DNA of 37,235 nucleotides, from contig JAGCYC010000063.1 of the NCBI GenBank assembly GCA_017961015.1, positions 1-37,235 on the forward strand, given 5' to 3'. The DNA is from Bacteroidales bacterium. GTDB lineage: Bacteria > Bacteroidota > Bacteroidia > Bacteroidales > UBA932. Each line of letters opens with the position of its first letter. Position 1 is the first letter of the stretch. Shown one piece after another: positions 22,688 through 31,361 of this stretch. A model generated the notes under the pieces. The model saw nothing but the letters and a program-made list of their open reading frames with translations. It did not search any database and had not been told where the DNA came from. Made by a program: the position numbers and the translations under genes.

Positions 22688-23287
22688 CTATTTCACCATA
22701 CCGCTGAAGCCCATAAAGGCCAGGGCCAGGATACCCACGCTTATTATTGCGATGGGAACACCCTTGAAGGCCTTGGGTACGTTGTTCAGGGCCAGGTGCT
22801 CACGGATGCCGGCGAAGATTACCATAGCCAGTCCGTAGCCCAGCGAGGTGGCAAAGGCATAGACCAGGGCCTGGGGCAGGTTGAGCATACCGCCGGGAAC
22901 AAAGGAGAACTGCTTGGTAACCACATTGATGGCCACGCCCAGCACGGCGCAGTTGGTGGTGATCAGGGGAAGGAAGATACCCAGGGCCTGATACAGGCTG
23001 GGGCTCACCTTCTTTAGCACTATTTCCACCATCTGGACAAGGGCCGCAATCACCAGGATAAAGGCGATGGTCTGAAGGAAGGTGATATCGAAGGGTACCA
23101 GCAGATACTTGTTAATGAGAAAGGTAACCAGCGTTGCCAGAGTGATGACAAAGCAGACGGCCATACTCATACCCGTGGCGGTGGACAGCTTGTTGGAAAC
23201 GCCCAGGAAGGGGCAGATTCCCAGGAACTGCGCCAGGACTATATTGTTTACGAAGATGGCCGATATGATAATGAGAAAGTACTCCAT
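22688..23287 (-). CDS. rnfA: Rnf complex membrane subunit RnfA
   Basis: A 199-residue integral membrane subunit with six hydrophobic helices. It is part of the ion-pumping ferredoxin:NAD oxidoreductase. Recognisable by [18 protein letters not shown] near the N-terminus, whose Cys lies in the conserved loop, and [15 protein letters not shown] in the middle. In characterised complexes RnfA and RnfE bind an iron-sulfur cluster between them through such Cys residues. It is the last gene of the operon, starts 3 bases after the rnfE stop, and is followed by a strong terminator. Confidence 0.95.
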   Translation of the reverse strand: MEYFLIIISAIFVNNIVLAQFLGICPFLGVSNKLSTATGMSMAVCFVITLATLVTFLINKYLLVPFDITFLQTIAFILVIAALVQMVEIVLKKVSPSLYQALGIFLPLITTNCAVLGVAINVVTKQFSFVPGGMLNLPQALVYAFATSLGYGLAMVIFAGIREHLALNNVPKAFKGVPIAIISVGILALAFMGFSGMVK

Positions 23288-23290
23288 AGC

Positions 23291-23878
23291 CTATTTCTTT
23301 AAGAAGCGGTTAAACAGGACCATCAGGTAACCCAGGCAAAGGAAGGCGCCGGGGGCCATCACGAAAGCAAGCATACCGTCGTGACCGCCGATGAAGTTGA
23401 AGCCGAAGACTGAACCGGAGCCGAGGATTTCCCTCACCAGGCCCAGCACGGTGAGCGAGGCGGTGAAACCAAGGCCAACGCCCAGACCGTCGCAGGCACT
23501 TGCGAGCACGCCGTTGCGGGAGGCGAAAGCCTCGGCGCGGCCGAGCACTATGCAGTTTACCACGATCAGGGGGATAAACAGGCCCAGAGCCTCGTAGATG
23601 GCCGGTGTGTAGGCCTTCATAAGCAGTTCCAGCAGGGTTACGAAAGTGGCTATGACCACGATGTAGACGGGGATGTGGACCTTATCCGGCACCCAGCGTG
23701 CAATGGCCGATATGGCCATATTCGAGAGCACCAGCACAAAGAGAGTGGCAAGACCCATACTGAGGCCGTTTATTGCCGATGTGGTGGTTGCCAGCGTGGG
23801 GCACATTCCCAGCAGGAGAACGAAAGTGGGGTTGTTCCGAACCAGACCGTCCCCTATAAGTTTAAGCTTGTTACTCAT
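23291..23878 (-). CDS. rnfE: Rnf complex membrane subunit RnfE
   Basis: A 195-residue membrane protein with about six helices, homologous to RnfA but in the opposite topology. The N-terminal NNPTFVLLLGMCPTLATTTS and FIPLIVVNCIVLGRAEAFAS are the RnfE/NqrD landmarks, each with a Cys positioned as in RnfA. It overlaps the end of rnfG by eight bases. Confidence 0.95.
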   Translation of the reverse strand: MSNKLKLIGDGLVRNNPTFVLLLGMCPTLATTTSAINGLSMGLATLFVLVLSNMAISAIARWVPDKVHIPVYIVVIATFVTLLELLMKAYTPAIYEALGLFIPLIVVNCIVLGRAEAFASRNGVLASACDGLGVGLGFTASLTVLGLVREILGSGSVFGFNFIGGHDGMLAFVMAPGAFLCLGYLMVLFNRFLKK

Positions 23879-24497
23879 AGTCGATATCTCCTTCCGTGTT
23901 AGGTGAAACTGCAGATGCTCCGCTTACGGCATCGCTCTGTCCGCCGTTGATGACCTTCCATACATTGACAGCCCTTGCGACTGCGAGGGTGTAGGCGCGG
24001 GAAGTGATGGTGGAAGCCGTAATGGCGTCCACGTCACCGCCGTCCTTTACGACAGAAAGCTTCTTTACCGAAGGGTCGAAGCCCTGCCACTGGCGTATGA
24101 AGCGCTCGTCGCTGCTGCACTTGGCGCCAAGGCCGGGAGTTTCGGCCTGTGCGAGCACCGAAGTGCCATAGACCACTCCGTCGGGAGTGATGCCGACCAT
24201 AAGCTTGAGGTCGCCGCCGAAACCGACTGTGGATGTCTCGATTGCGTGGCCCACCAGGGTTTCCCCGTCGGTGGCTTCGTAGCAGACGTAATCGACACCA
24301 TCGGCCTCTACTGTCCGGAGCTCTACCTCCTTGAAGAAAGGAAGGACCTGGGCTACGGCACGCTCAGTCTTCTGGGCGGCTGCGGCGTCGATGGGCGCCT
24401 TGGTGAGCACATATGCTCCTCCCAGGATGCCGGAACACAGAAGACAGGTGATTCCGAGCACCAGCACCATATTGCGTAAATTGGATTGCAGAGCCAT
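23871..24497 (-). CDS. rnfG: Rnf complex flavoprotein subunit RnfG
   Basis: A 208-residue subunit with one N-terminal membrane anchor (NMVLVLGITCLLCSGILGGA) and a periplasmic FMN-binding domain. The flavin is attached through phosphodiester to a Thr in the ApbE target motif. Here that motif reads DAITASTITS, with the Thr at residue 163, a variant of Dxx(S/T)GAT in which Gly is Ala and Ala is Ser. GVTPEGLGA-type elements appear as AQAETPGLGAKCS. The C-terminal tail is Ser/Ala-rich and acidic. It starts one base after the rnfD stop. No ApbE flavin transferase is encoded in this window. Confidence 0.94.
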   Translation of the reverse strand: MALQSNLRNMVLVLGITCLLCSGILGGAYVLTKAPIDAAAAQKTERAVAQVLPFFKEVELRTVEADGVDYVCYEATDGETLVGHAIETSTVGFGGDLKLMVGITPDGVVYGTSVLAQAETPGLGAKCSSDERFIRQWQGFDPSVKKLSVVKDGGDVDAITASTITSRAYTLAVARAVNVWKVINGGQSDAVSGASAVSPNTEGDIDYE

Positions 24498-24498
24498 A

Positions 24499-25482
24499 TT
24501 ACTTCCTCCCGAATTTTTTCTGTTTGAACCACATATTGAGCAGCGGCACCACAGAGTTCATAATAAGGATGGCGAAGGATACGCCCTCGGGATAGGAGCC
24601 GAAATAACGTATCATCACCGTAAGGAAGCCGATACCCACGCCGAAGACTACGCCTCCGAGGGTGGACATAGGCGAAGTGACATAATCGGTGGCCATAAAG
24701 CAGGCACCAAGGATGAGACCGCCGCTCAGCAGGTTGAACAGAGGGTCGGTGAAGCGCTCCGGATTGATACCCCAGAAGATGAGGGAGGTCAGGGCTACGG
24801 TGACGAAGATGCTCAGGGTGATCCAGGGCTTGATAACCCTGCGGCAGAGCAGATACACGAAACCGGCAAGAAGCGCCAGGGCGCAGACTTCACCGGCCGA
24901 TCCGCCCAGGTTCGCAAAGAGCATCTGGGAATAGCTGTAGCCATTGCCTGCCATAATATCCTGGACCGAGGCACCTTGCATAAGGCCTTCCTGGATAGCC
25001 GACAGAGGGGTGGCCGTAGCTATGGCATCGGCCCCGAAGAGGCCCTTGGGCTGGTACCAGGTGGTCATATAGGTGGGGAAAGAGACCAGCAGGAACACTC
25101 GGCCTACAAGTGCCGGATTCCAGATGTTCTGGCCGATTCCGCCGAAGGAGAGCTTTGCCACGCCCATAGCCACGACGGCTCCGATTATCACTACCCAGAA
25201 GGGGGTGGTGTAAGGGAGGTTGAGGGCAAGCAGGATACCCGTGACCACAGCCGAAAGGTCGCCTATGGTAGAGGGCTTTTTCATCAGGAACCTGGTGATG
25301 CTCCACTCGAGAAGCACGCAGGAGGCCACGCTCACCGCCATCAGAAGGATCTGCTGCAGACCGTAGAATACGAAGGAGCAGATTACTGCGGGCAGAAGGG
25401 CTATGACCACATCCAGCATCAGGGACCTGGTGGAGTCCTTGGAATGGATGTGAGGAGAAGGAGAAACTATTAACTTACTCAT
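24499..25482 (-). CDS. rnfD: Rnf complex membrane subunit RnfD
   Basis: A 327-residue integral membrane subunit with eight to ten helices that carries a covalent FMN and probably forms part of the ion path. The likely flavin attachment segment is ADAIATATPLS with Thr158, a loose form of the ApbE motif. GACFMATDYVTSPMS (around 259-273) is the other family signature. MWFKQKKFGRK is a basic tail. It lies 6 bases after rnfC. Confidence 0.95.
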   Translation of the reverse strand: MSKLIVSPSPHIHSKDSTRSLMLDVVIALLPAVICSFVFYGLQQILLMAVSVASCVLLEWSITRFLMKKPSTIGDLSAVVTGILLALNLPYTTPFWVVIIGAVVAMGVAKLSFGGIGQNIWNPALVGRVFLLVSFPTYMTTWYQPKGLFGADAIATATPLSAIQEGLMQGASVQDIMAGNGYSYSQMLFANLGGSAGEVCALALLAGFVYLLCRRVIKPWITLSIFVTVALTSLIFWGINPERFTDPLFNLLSGGLILGACFMATDYVTSPMSTLGGVVFGVGIGFLTVMIRYFGSYPEGVSFAILIMNSVVPLLNMWFKQKKFGRK

Positions 25483-25488
25483 AATCCT

Positions 25489-26862
25489 TTACTTTTTGGC
25501 TGCCTCGGCAGCGGCTTTTGCGGCGGCGGCACGGGCACGGATGGCACCCAGCACAGCCCCCTTGGCGGGACGGATATTGTCCAGCAGCGCGATGTGCGCC
25601 GGACAGGAATAGAGGCAGCAGCCACATTCTATGCAGTCGTGGACCGCATTCTCTTCCAGGGCTTCCAGGTCGCCGGCCTTGGCCAGGCGGTTCAGCAGGA
25701 AGGGCTCCAGGCCCATCGGGCAGGCATCGGCACATTTGCCGCAGCGGATGCACTGGCTTTCGGGGGCGCGGCGGGTCTGCTTTTCGGTGAGAAGGAGCAG
25801 GGCGCCGGTGCCCTTTACGGTAGCGGCCTCGATGTTTGCAACGGCCCGGCCCATCATAGGACCTCCGCTGATTATCTTGGCGGCAGACTCGGGCACTCCC
25901 CCGACCGCCTCCAGGATGGCGCTCAGCGGCGTACCGACCCTCACCAGGAAGTTGGCCTGGGTGGGGAGGCATTCACCGGTGACGGTCACCGAGTTGTCAA
26001 TCAGAGGTTTGTTCTTCTGGACGGCTTCGTATACAGCAAGGGCGGTGGCTACGTTCTGAACCACTGCTCCCACGCTTATGGGAAGGGCGCCGGAACCCAC
26101 CTGGCGGTGCATCACGGCATCGATCAGCTGCTTTTCACCGCCCTGGGGATAACGCATCTTCATTACCATCACTTCCATATCGGCATAGCCCAGACGGCCG
26201 ATGATTTCCCGTATATGGGCGATGGCTTCGGGCTTGTTTTCCTCTATGGCAATGGTGCAGGGCACTCCGCCCATAGCTTTCTGAAGGAGCGCCGCACCTA
26301 CCACCACCTGCTCTCCCTTTTCCAGGAGGGTGCGGTAGTCGGAGGTGAGGTAAGGCTCACATTCGCAGCCGTTTATGATAACTCTTTCGCACTTGGATCC
26401 GGGAGGAGGGGAAAGCTTCACGTGTGTGGGGAAGGTAGCTCCGCCAAGGCCGACTATGCCTCCCAGGCGGATTTTCTCCACTATGGCTTTGCCGTCCTCG
26501 GGGATGTCGGTCACCAGGGCGTCGCTGCGGTCGATTCCCTCCAGCCATTCGTCACCCTCGACTGCAATCTCGATGCAGGTCTGGGGATTGCCGGCGAGGT
26601 CCTTGCGGGGACCCACCGACTTCACCGTTCCGGAAACGGAGCTGTGGATGAAGGCCGATACGAAACCGCCGGGTTCGGCTATCACCTGGCCCACCTTGAC
26701 TTTGTCTCCGGGGGCCACGACAGGCACTGCGGGCGCGCCGATATGCTGGGCTACGGAAATGTAGACGGTGGCAGGGATGGCCAGGGGCACTATAGGGCAC
26801 TCCCTGGAAATCTTGCTGTCGTGGGGGTGGACACCCCCTATAGAAAAGGTTCTTCTTGCCAT
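25489..26862 (-). CDS. rnfC: Rnf complex NADH-binding subunit RnfC
   Basis: A 457-residue peripheral subunit that exchanges electrons with NAD(H). The N-terminal GGVHPHDSK is typical, and VGLGGATFPTHVKLSPP is part of the FMN/NADH-binding fold related to the Nuo 51-kDa subunit. Two 4Fe-4S motifs appear as CIRCGKCADACPMGLEP and CIECGCCLYSCPAHI (about 375-430). The last 20 residues are Ala/Lys-rich. The ATG at 26862 (MARRTFSIGG) is chosen over an upstream in-frame start at 26913, which would run into the rnfB gene. It starts one base after the rnfB stop. Confidence 0.95.
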   Translation of the reverse strand: MARRTFSIGGVHPHDSKISRECPIVPLAIPATVYISVAQHIGAPAVPVVAPGDKVKVGQVIAEPGGFVSAFIHSSVSGTVKSVGPRKDLAGNPQTCIEIAVEGDEWLEGIDRSDALVTDIPEDGKAIVEKIRLGGIVGLGGATFPTHVKLSPPPGSKCERVIINGCECEPYLTSDYRTLLEKGEQVVVGAALLQKAMGGVPCTIAIEENKPEAIAHIREIIGRLGYADMEVMVMKMRYPQGGEKQLIDAVMHRQVGSGALPISVGAVVQNVATALAVYEAVQKNKPLIDNSVTVTGECLPTQANFLVRVGTPLSAILEAVGGVPESAAKIISGGPMMGRAVANIEAATVKGTGALLLLTEKQTRRAPESQCIRCGKCADACPMGLEPFLLNRLAKAGDLEALEENAVHDCIECGCCLYSCPAHIALLDNIRPAKGAVLGAIRARAAAAKAAAEAAKK

Positions 26863-26863
26863 A

Positions 26864-27826
26864 TTACTCTTCCTCCTTTGCTTTAGCGGCGGGAGCCGGC
26901 TGGGCCGGGGCATCGGCCTTGGCGGCGGCAGCCTGGGCGGCTGCGGCTTCCTTGGCTTTCTGCTGGCGGATCTTGATACGTTCCTTCACGGCTTCCTTGT
27001 CCAGGGCCTTGGGGAAATTGGCGGCGTGGATGGCTCCGGTAGGGCAAACGGCTTCGCATTCGCGGCAGAGTTTGCACAGGGCGGGATCTATCCAGGCCAC
27101 ATTGTCTTTAACTGCTATGGCTGCGTGTGTGCAGGTCTTTTCGCAGATGCCGCAGGCTATACAGGCGTTGGCGCAGGCCTTCTTTACGGCAGGGCCGCGG
27201 TCCTTGTTGACGCATTCCACCCAAAGGCGCATACCTCTGGGGCCCTTCGGCCTCAGCTCGATGATATGCTTGGGGCAGGCTTTGACGCAGGAGCCGCAGG
27301 CGGTGCACTTGCTTTCGTCCACTACGGGAAGGCCCGTGGCGGGATCCATCGAAAGGGCGCCGAAGCTGCAGGCCTCCACACAGTCGCCACAGCCGAGGCA
27401 GCCGTAGGAGCAGCCGGTGTCGCCGCTGTAAAGGGCAGCCTTTACCTTGCAGGAAGAATAGCCGTCGTACTCGTTTACGCGCGGACGGGCCTCGCAAGTG
27501 CCGTTGCAGCGCACAACTGCCACCTGGGGGGCTTTTTCCACCACTTCCATTCCCAGGATAGCCGCCACTTTGGCCATAGTTTCATTGCCTCCCACGGGGC
27601 AGAAAATGCCGTCCAGGGAGGTGGAACCCACGGCCTTTTCGGCAAAGGCGCGGCAGCCGGCAAAGCCGCAGCCGCCGCAGTTGGCACCGGGCATAGCCTT
27701 CTCCACTTCGTCGATGCGGGGATCTTCCTCCACCCGGAAGCGCTTGGCCACAAGGTAGAGCACCAGGGCCAGCACCAGTCCGAGCACGGTAATCACCACA
27801 ACAGTCCAGATGAGGATGTCTGACAT
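26864..27826 (-). CDS. rnfB: Rnf complex ferredoxin-interacting subunit RnfB
   Basis: A 320-residue iron-sulfur subunit, the entry point for electrons from ferredoxin. One N-terminal helix anchors it. GANCGGCGFAGCRAFAEKAV is the special 4Fe-4S domain of RnfB. Further ferredoxin-type motifs follow: CLGCGDCVEACSFGAL, CTACGSCVKACPKHI, CIACGICEKTCTHAAI and CKLCRECEAVCPTGAI. A C-terminal Ala/Lys/Pro tail of about 45 residues is low in complexity and longer than I would expect. It is 6 bases after the rseC-like gene. Confidence 0.95.
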   Translation of the reverse strand: MSDILIWTVVVITVLGLVLALVLYLVAKRFRVEEDPRIDEVEKAMPGANCGGCGFAGCRAFAEKAVGSTSLDGIFCPVGGNETMAKVAAILGMEVVEKAPQVAVVRCNGTCEARPRVNEYDGYSSCKVKAALYSGDTGCSYGCLGCGDCVEACSFGALSMDPATGLPVVDESKCTACGSCVKACPKHIIELRPKGPRGMRLWVECVNKDRGPAVKKACANACIACGICEKTCTHAAIAVKDNVAWIDPALCKLCRECEAVCPTGAIHAANFPKALDKEAVKERIKIRQQKAKEAAAAQAAAAKADAPAQPAPAAKAKEEE

Positions 27827-27832
27827 AGTTTA

Positions 27833-28243
27833 TTATTTAATTGTAAATATATATTCGTTTCTGAGTTTATTCCTGAACAGGTACAGCAGCAGGTAATAAA
27901 CTCCTACCGCCGCAATGGCGCAAAGGCCGGAGAGCACTTCGGAAAGGCCCAGGGCGATGAAACCGAACACGGCCGCCAGAAGCACTGCCAGGGGGATGCA
28001 ATAGGCCAGCCACACGGCCTTCAGGCCCATCGTAGCCTTGAGCACCAGCTCCACCTCGTCCCCTTCCTTATACGAAGAATAGGGGTCCGTGGGTAGCTGG
28101 ACGGCCTTTTCCACGGCATCGGCCATACCGCAGAGCCCTGCGGCGTGACACTGGGAACAGGCGCTTTCCTGGGATATGGACACCGTCGTGAACTGGGGAG
28201 TGATGCTCACTATGCGTCCCTTATGGCTCACGTCGTTTTTCAC
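27833..28243 (-). CDS. SoxR-reducing system protein RseC-family
   Basis: A 136-residue membrane protein. The N-terminal soluble domain holds four close Cys residues (ACSQCHAAGLCGM includes three, at about 28-38), followed by two hydrophobic helices (about 75-118). In enterobacteria RseC works with the Rsx/Rnf complex in SoxR reduction. In Bacteroidales it commonly heads the rnf cluster, where its role is probably redox sensing or complex maintenance. Its ATG overlaps the stop of the DUF3108 gene by four bases and rnfB begins 6 bases further on. Confidence 0.9.
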   Translation of the reverse strand: MKNDVSHKGRIVSITPQFTTVSISQESACSQCHAAGLCGMADAVEKAVQLPTDPYSSYKEGDEVELVLKATMGLKAVWLAYCIPLAVLLAAVFGFIALGLSEVLSGLCAIAAVGVYYLLLYLFRNKLRNEYIFTIK

Positions 28244-29037
28244 AGTTTGGCACTGAAGGGGTTAGTGAGATTCTTGCTGGAGGAGAGCCAGCCCTGTACC
28301 GCGCCTATCTTCAGGGGTGCGTTGAAGGCCATCGGCAGGCAGTTTCCGTCGTCGGAGAACCATAGCATCAGGGGGTCCTTGCCGTCAAAAAGGGTTCCGG
28401 AGAGCACTGTGCAGGAAAAGCGGAGGCAGTTCACCTTGCCGATTCTGCGTATGCGCTTCACCTCTTTCCCCTGATATGTCATCGTAAGGTCAAAGACCTC
28501 GTCGTCAATCACGAAATGCACCGGGATCTGCTGTCCGGGAGTCATACTTCCGGCCGATGCCGCCGTCCGCCTGAAAAAGTAGAGCAACGAAGCCACGTCG
28601 CACAGGGACGGCCGGCCTATCTCGATATCCTTGACTTCGGCAGGGGCGCCGTTGTAGGCAAGGGTGGCCGATATCTTACCGGCCTTCCAGTCGTAGTCGT
28701 AGATATTGTCGGCGCTGTAACTGTTCTCGCGGGTGGAGCGCTCGTAGTGGATGGGAAGCAGACTGTCTTCCAGGAACCAGCCCTGGAACTTGTCCCTCAT
28801 CTTGTAAAAGACATCAAAAAACGGGGCCGTACGCAGCTCCAGGCAGGAATAAAGGCCTTCCTGGCCCTTCCACGAGCCCTTGTCCAGCACGGCGCTGGCC
28901 TGGGCTACTTCCGTGTTCACGGCTCCCCATTTGTACATTACGCTGTAGCGTAGGTCCTCCCCGGGGCCGAACACCTGCTGGGCCTGAAGGGTCCATCCCA
29001 GGAGTACGGCGGCAAGGATTAAGACGGCTTTTTTCAT
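28240..29037 (-). CDS. DUF3108-family exported protein
   Basis: A 265-residue exported protein. The signal peptide is MKKAVLILAAVLLGWTLQA, with likely cleavage before QQVFGPGE. The mature part is a beta-rich DUF3108 domain, with GEDLRYSVMYKWGAVNTEVA at the start and DDGNCLPMAFNAPLKIGAV near the end. No enzymatic residues are evident. Members are found in the periplasm or outer membrane region of Bacteroidetes; function is unknown. Its ATG overlaps the dnaB TGA by one base (TGATG) and its own TGA overlaps the rseC ATG. Confidence 0.85.
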   Translation of the reverse strand: MKKAVLILAAVLLGWTLQAQQVFGPGEDLRYSVMYKWGAVNTEVAQASAVLDKGSWKGQEGLYSCLELRTAPFFDVFYKMRDKFQGWFLEDSLLPIHYERSTRENSYSADNIYDYDWKAGKISATLAYNGAPAEVKDIEIGRPSLCDVASLLYFFRRTAASAGSMTPGQQIPVHFVIDDEVFDLTMTYQGKEVKRIRRIGKVNCLRFSCTVLSGTLFDGKDPLMLWFSDDGNCLPMAFNAPLKIGAVQGWLSSSKNLTNPFSAKL

Positions 29038-30509
29038 CAGAAGTTCTGTTCCTGTTCGAAGTCGTAGGACGAGGGGGCGTTGGCGCCGCTCGGAACTGGG
29101 CCTCGGCTGGCGTATACGTCAAGGCTCTGGTCGGGTTCCACGAATTTGACCTGGGAGGCCTTGTACTTCATTTCGATGTCACAGACCTCGCCGTTTCTGT
29201 GCTTGGCTATCACTATGTAGGCCTTCTCCTTGTCTTCGGGATTCTCCGACAGGCCAACGAAGTCTGGACGGTGGATGAAGATCACCATATCGGCATCCTG
29301 CTCGATGGAGCCGGATTCACGGAGGTCGCTCAGCTGAGGCTTGCCGGTGCCGCCGGTACGCTGTACCGCGTTACGGGAAAGCTGCGAGAGTGCTATGATA
29401 GGGATATTCAGTTCCTTTGCCGTAGCCTTGAGGGTACGGGATATGGCGGCGACTTCCTGTTCGCGCAGGCCGCGGAGTTCGGCCGGGCCCTGCATCAGCT
29501 GCAGGTAGTCCACCACGATCAGGCGTACACCCTTCTGCTTTACAAGGCGCTTTGCCTTGGTGCGGAATTCCATAATGGGGATGCCGGGGGTGTCGTCTAT
29601 GTAGAGCGGAGCCTTTGCAAGACGCTTGAGGGTTTCTTCAAGCTGGGTCCACTCGTACTGTTCCAGCTTCACTCCGCCCTTGATCTTTTCTCCGGAGAGG
29701 CCCGATTCGGTGGTGATGAGACGCTTTCCAAGCTGGTCGGCGCTCATTTCCAGGGAGAAAACGGCGACGGGCATATTGGCGTCTACCGCGGCGTTGCGGG
29801 CTATGTTCAGGGCGAAGGCGGTCTTACCCACGGAGGGACGCGCGGCCAGGATTATGAGGTCGCTCTTCTGCCAGCCCTGGGTGACGCGGTCTATGGAAGG
29901 ATAGCCGCAGGGCACGCCGGAAGGGCCGGTCATACCCTGGAGTTCCTGCAGGTTGTCCAGCACCGAGTTGATGATGGAGCCGATGTCCTGCACGTCCCGC
30001 TTTACATTGTTCTGTATAGCTGCGAAGACCTTGCTCTGGGCGGTGTCTATAAGGTCGTCCACATTGGCCGATTCATCGAAGGACTGCTTGATGATATCGT
30101 AGGAGGTCGATATGAGATCCCGCTGGATGGTCTTCTGCTTGAGGATCTTGATATAGTACTCGATATGGGCCGCAGCGCCTATGTTCTGCGACAGGCGGGC
30201 CAGTACCACGGGACCGCCCACCTCTTCCAGCTTGCCTTTGGAGCGCAGCTGTTCGCTCACCGTAACCAGGTCTATGGACACGTGCGAGTTCACCAGCTCC
30301 GACATTGCCTCGAAGATGGTACGGTGGCGCGGGTCATAGAAACAGGAGGCCGAAAGCTCCTCCATCGATTCGTCTATGGTGGAGGGCTCTACCAGCATTG
30401 CGCCAAGCACGGCCTCTTCCACGTCCAGGGCCTGAGGGGGTTTGTTTCCCATCAGGGTCTCCAGGTTCTGGGGCTGTGCGGCGTTACGGCGGCGGGAGGT
30501 ATCCGGCAT
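29037..30509 (-). CDS. dnaB: Replicative DNA helicase
   Basis: A 490-residue hexameric helicase that unwinds the replication fork. The N-terminal DnaB domain (about 22-125) has PPQALDVEEAVLGAMLVEP. The RecA-like core contains the Walker A loop ARPSVGKTAFA, the motif FSLEMSADQL, the Walker B-type LIVVDYLQLM, and LRESGSIEQDADMVIFIHRP. No intein is present. The family-typical low-complexity tail ends with DFEQEQNF. It starts 9 bases after the zinc-ribbon gene and sits in the middle of a 12-gene run that ends in rnf, an unexpected transcriptional partner. Confidence 0.97.
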   Translation of the reverse strand: MPDTSRRRNAAQPQNLETLMGNKPPQALDVEEAVLGAMLVEPSTIDESMEELSASCFYDPRHRTIFEAMSELVNSHVSIDLVTVSEQLRSKGKLEEVGGPVVLARLSQNIGAAAHIEYYIKILKQKTIQRDLISTSYDIIKQSFDESANVDDLIDTAQSKVFAAIQNNVKRDVQDIGSIINSVLDNLQELQGMTGPSGVPCGYPSIDRVTQGWQKSDLIILAARPSVGKTAFALNIARNAAVDANMPVAVFSLEMSADQLGKRLITTESGLSGEKIKGGVKLEQYEWTQLEETLKRLAKAPLYIDDTPGIPIMEFRTKAKRLVKQKGVRLIVVDYLQLMQGPAELRGLREQEVAAISRTLKATAKELNIPIIALSQLSRNAVQRTGGTGKPQLSDLRESGSIEQDADMVIFIHRPDFVGLSENPEDKEKAYIVIAKHRNGEVCDIEMKYKASQVKFVEPDQSLDVYASRGPVPSGANAPSSYDFEQEQNF

Positions 30510-30518
30510 AAGGAAGTA

Positions 30519-31343
30519 CTATTCGAAATCGGGGTTGATGATAATACGGCCGCAGTGCTCGCAGATGATGAGCTTGCGGTTGGAGGAAATGTCCACGCGG
30601 CGCTGTGGAGTGATGGTGTTGAAGCAGCCTCCGCAGGAATCGCCGTTGTAGATACCCACCACTGCCAGATGGTTGTTCACGCTGGCGCGGATGCGCTCGT
30701 AGGCGCTCATCGTACGGGCGTCGATCTTGGCGGCAAGGGCTTCGCGGCGCTCCTGGAGCACGGCCTCTTCCTTCGCGGTGGATTCCACGATGGTGGCCAG
30801 TTCTTCCTTCTTGGCCTTGAGGTCTTCGGTCCTCATCTGGAGATTCTCCTTGACGCTGTCAAGCTGGTCCTTGAGGTTTCCGATTTCCAGACGGCTGTCG
30901 TTGATCTTCTTCTCCTGGATCATACGCTCCAGCTCCTCGTTCTCGATTTCCTTGCTCAGGGAATCGTACTCGCGGGAGTTGGCGATATTCTCGCGCTGGT
31001 GCTTATATTTCTCGATGGCGCTTTCGTGCTCGGCGATGGAGAGCTTTGCATCGGCAATGGTGCGGTTGAAAGCCTCCACGGCGGCAGCCATCTGGGCACT
31101 GCGCTCCTTCATCGAGGCGATTTCCTCCTCGAGGGCGGCTACCTCGGCGGGGAGTTCTCCGCGGAGCTGGACTATCTTGTCAATTTCGGAATCGGCCTCC
31201 TGCAGTTTGTACAGGGTCTTCAGCTTTTCCTCGACGGGCATCTCGGAATCGGCGAAGTTCTTCTGCAGGGAGACGAAGGTTTCTCTCTTGTCGATGGGAG
31301 CCTCCACCTTCTTGGCGGCGGCGGTTTTCTTGGTACTTGCCAT
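30519..31343 (-). CDS. C4-type zinc-ribbon coiled-coil protein (CT398/PF02591-like)
   Basis: A 274-residue protein that is almost entirely helical. A long coiled coil (about 45-220) of Glu/Lys/Ala heptads leads to a C-terminal zinc ribbon with the pairs CGGC and CEHC. The layout matches PF02591, whose chlamydial member CT398 binds sigma-54 and secretion parts. Here the role is unknown, but a link to transcription or envelope machinery is possible. An N-terminal Lys/Ala stretch of 15 residues precedes the helix. It starts 18 bases after the nif3 stop, with a possible internal promoter about 75 bases upstream. Confidence 0.88.
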   Translation of the reverse strand: MASTKKTAAAKKVEAPIDKRETFVSLQKNFADSEMPVEEKLKTLYKLQEADSEIDKIVQLRGELPAEVAALEEEIASMKERSAQMAAAVEAFNRTIADAKLSIAEHESAIEKYKHQRENIANSREYDSLSKEIENEELERMIQEKKINDSRLEIGNLKDQLDSVKENLQMRTEDLKAKKEELATIVESTAKEEAVLQERREALAAKIDARTMSAYERIRASVNNHLAVVGIYNGDSCGGCFNTITPQRRVDISSNRKLIICEHCGRIIINPDFE

Positions 31344-31361
31344 ATTGTTTATCGTTATATT

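Noticed and set aside
25594..27823. Long plus-strand open frames of 351-430 codons
   Set aside because: Antisense shadows of rnfC and rnfB; no recognisable motif and no promoter.
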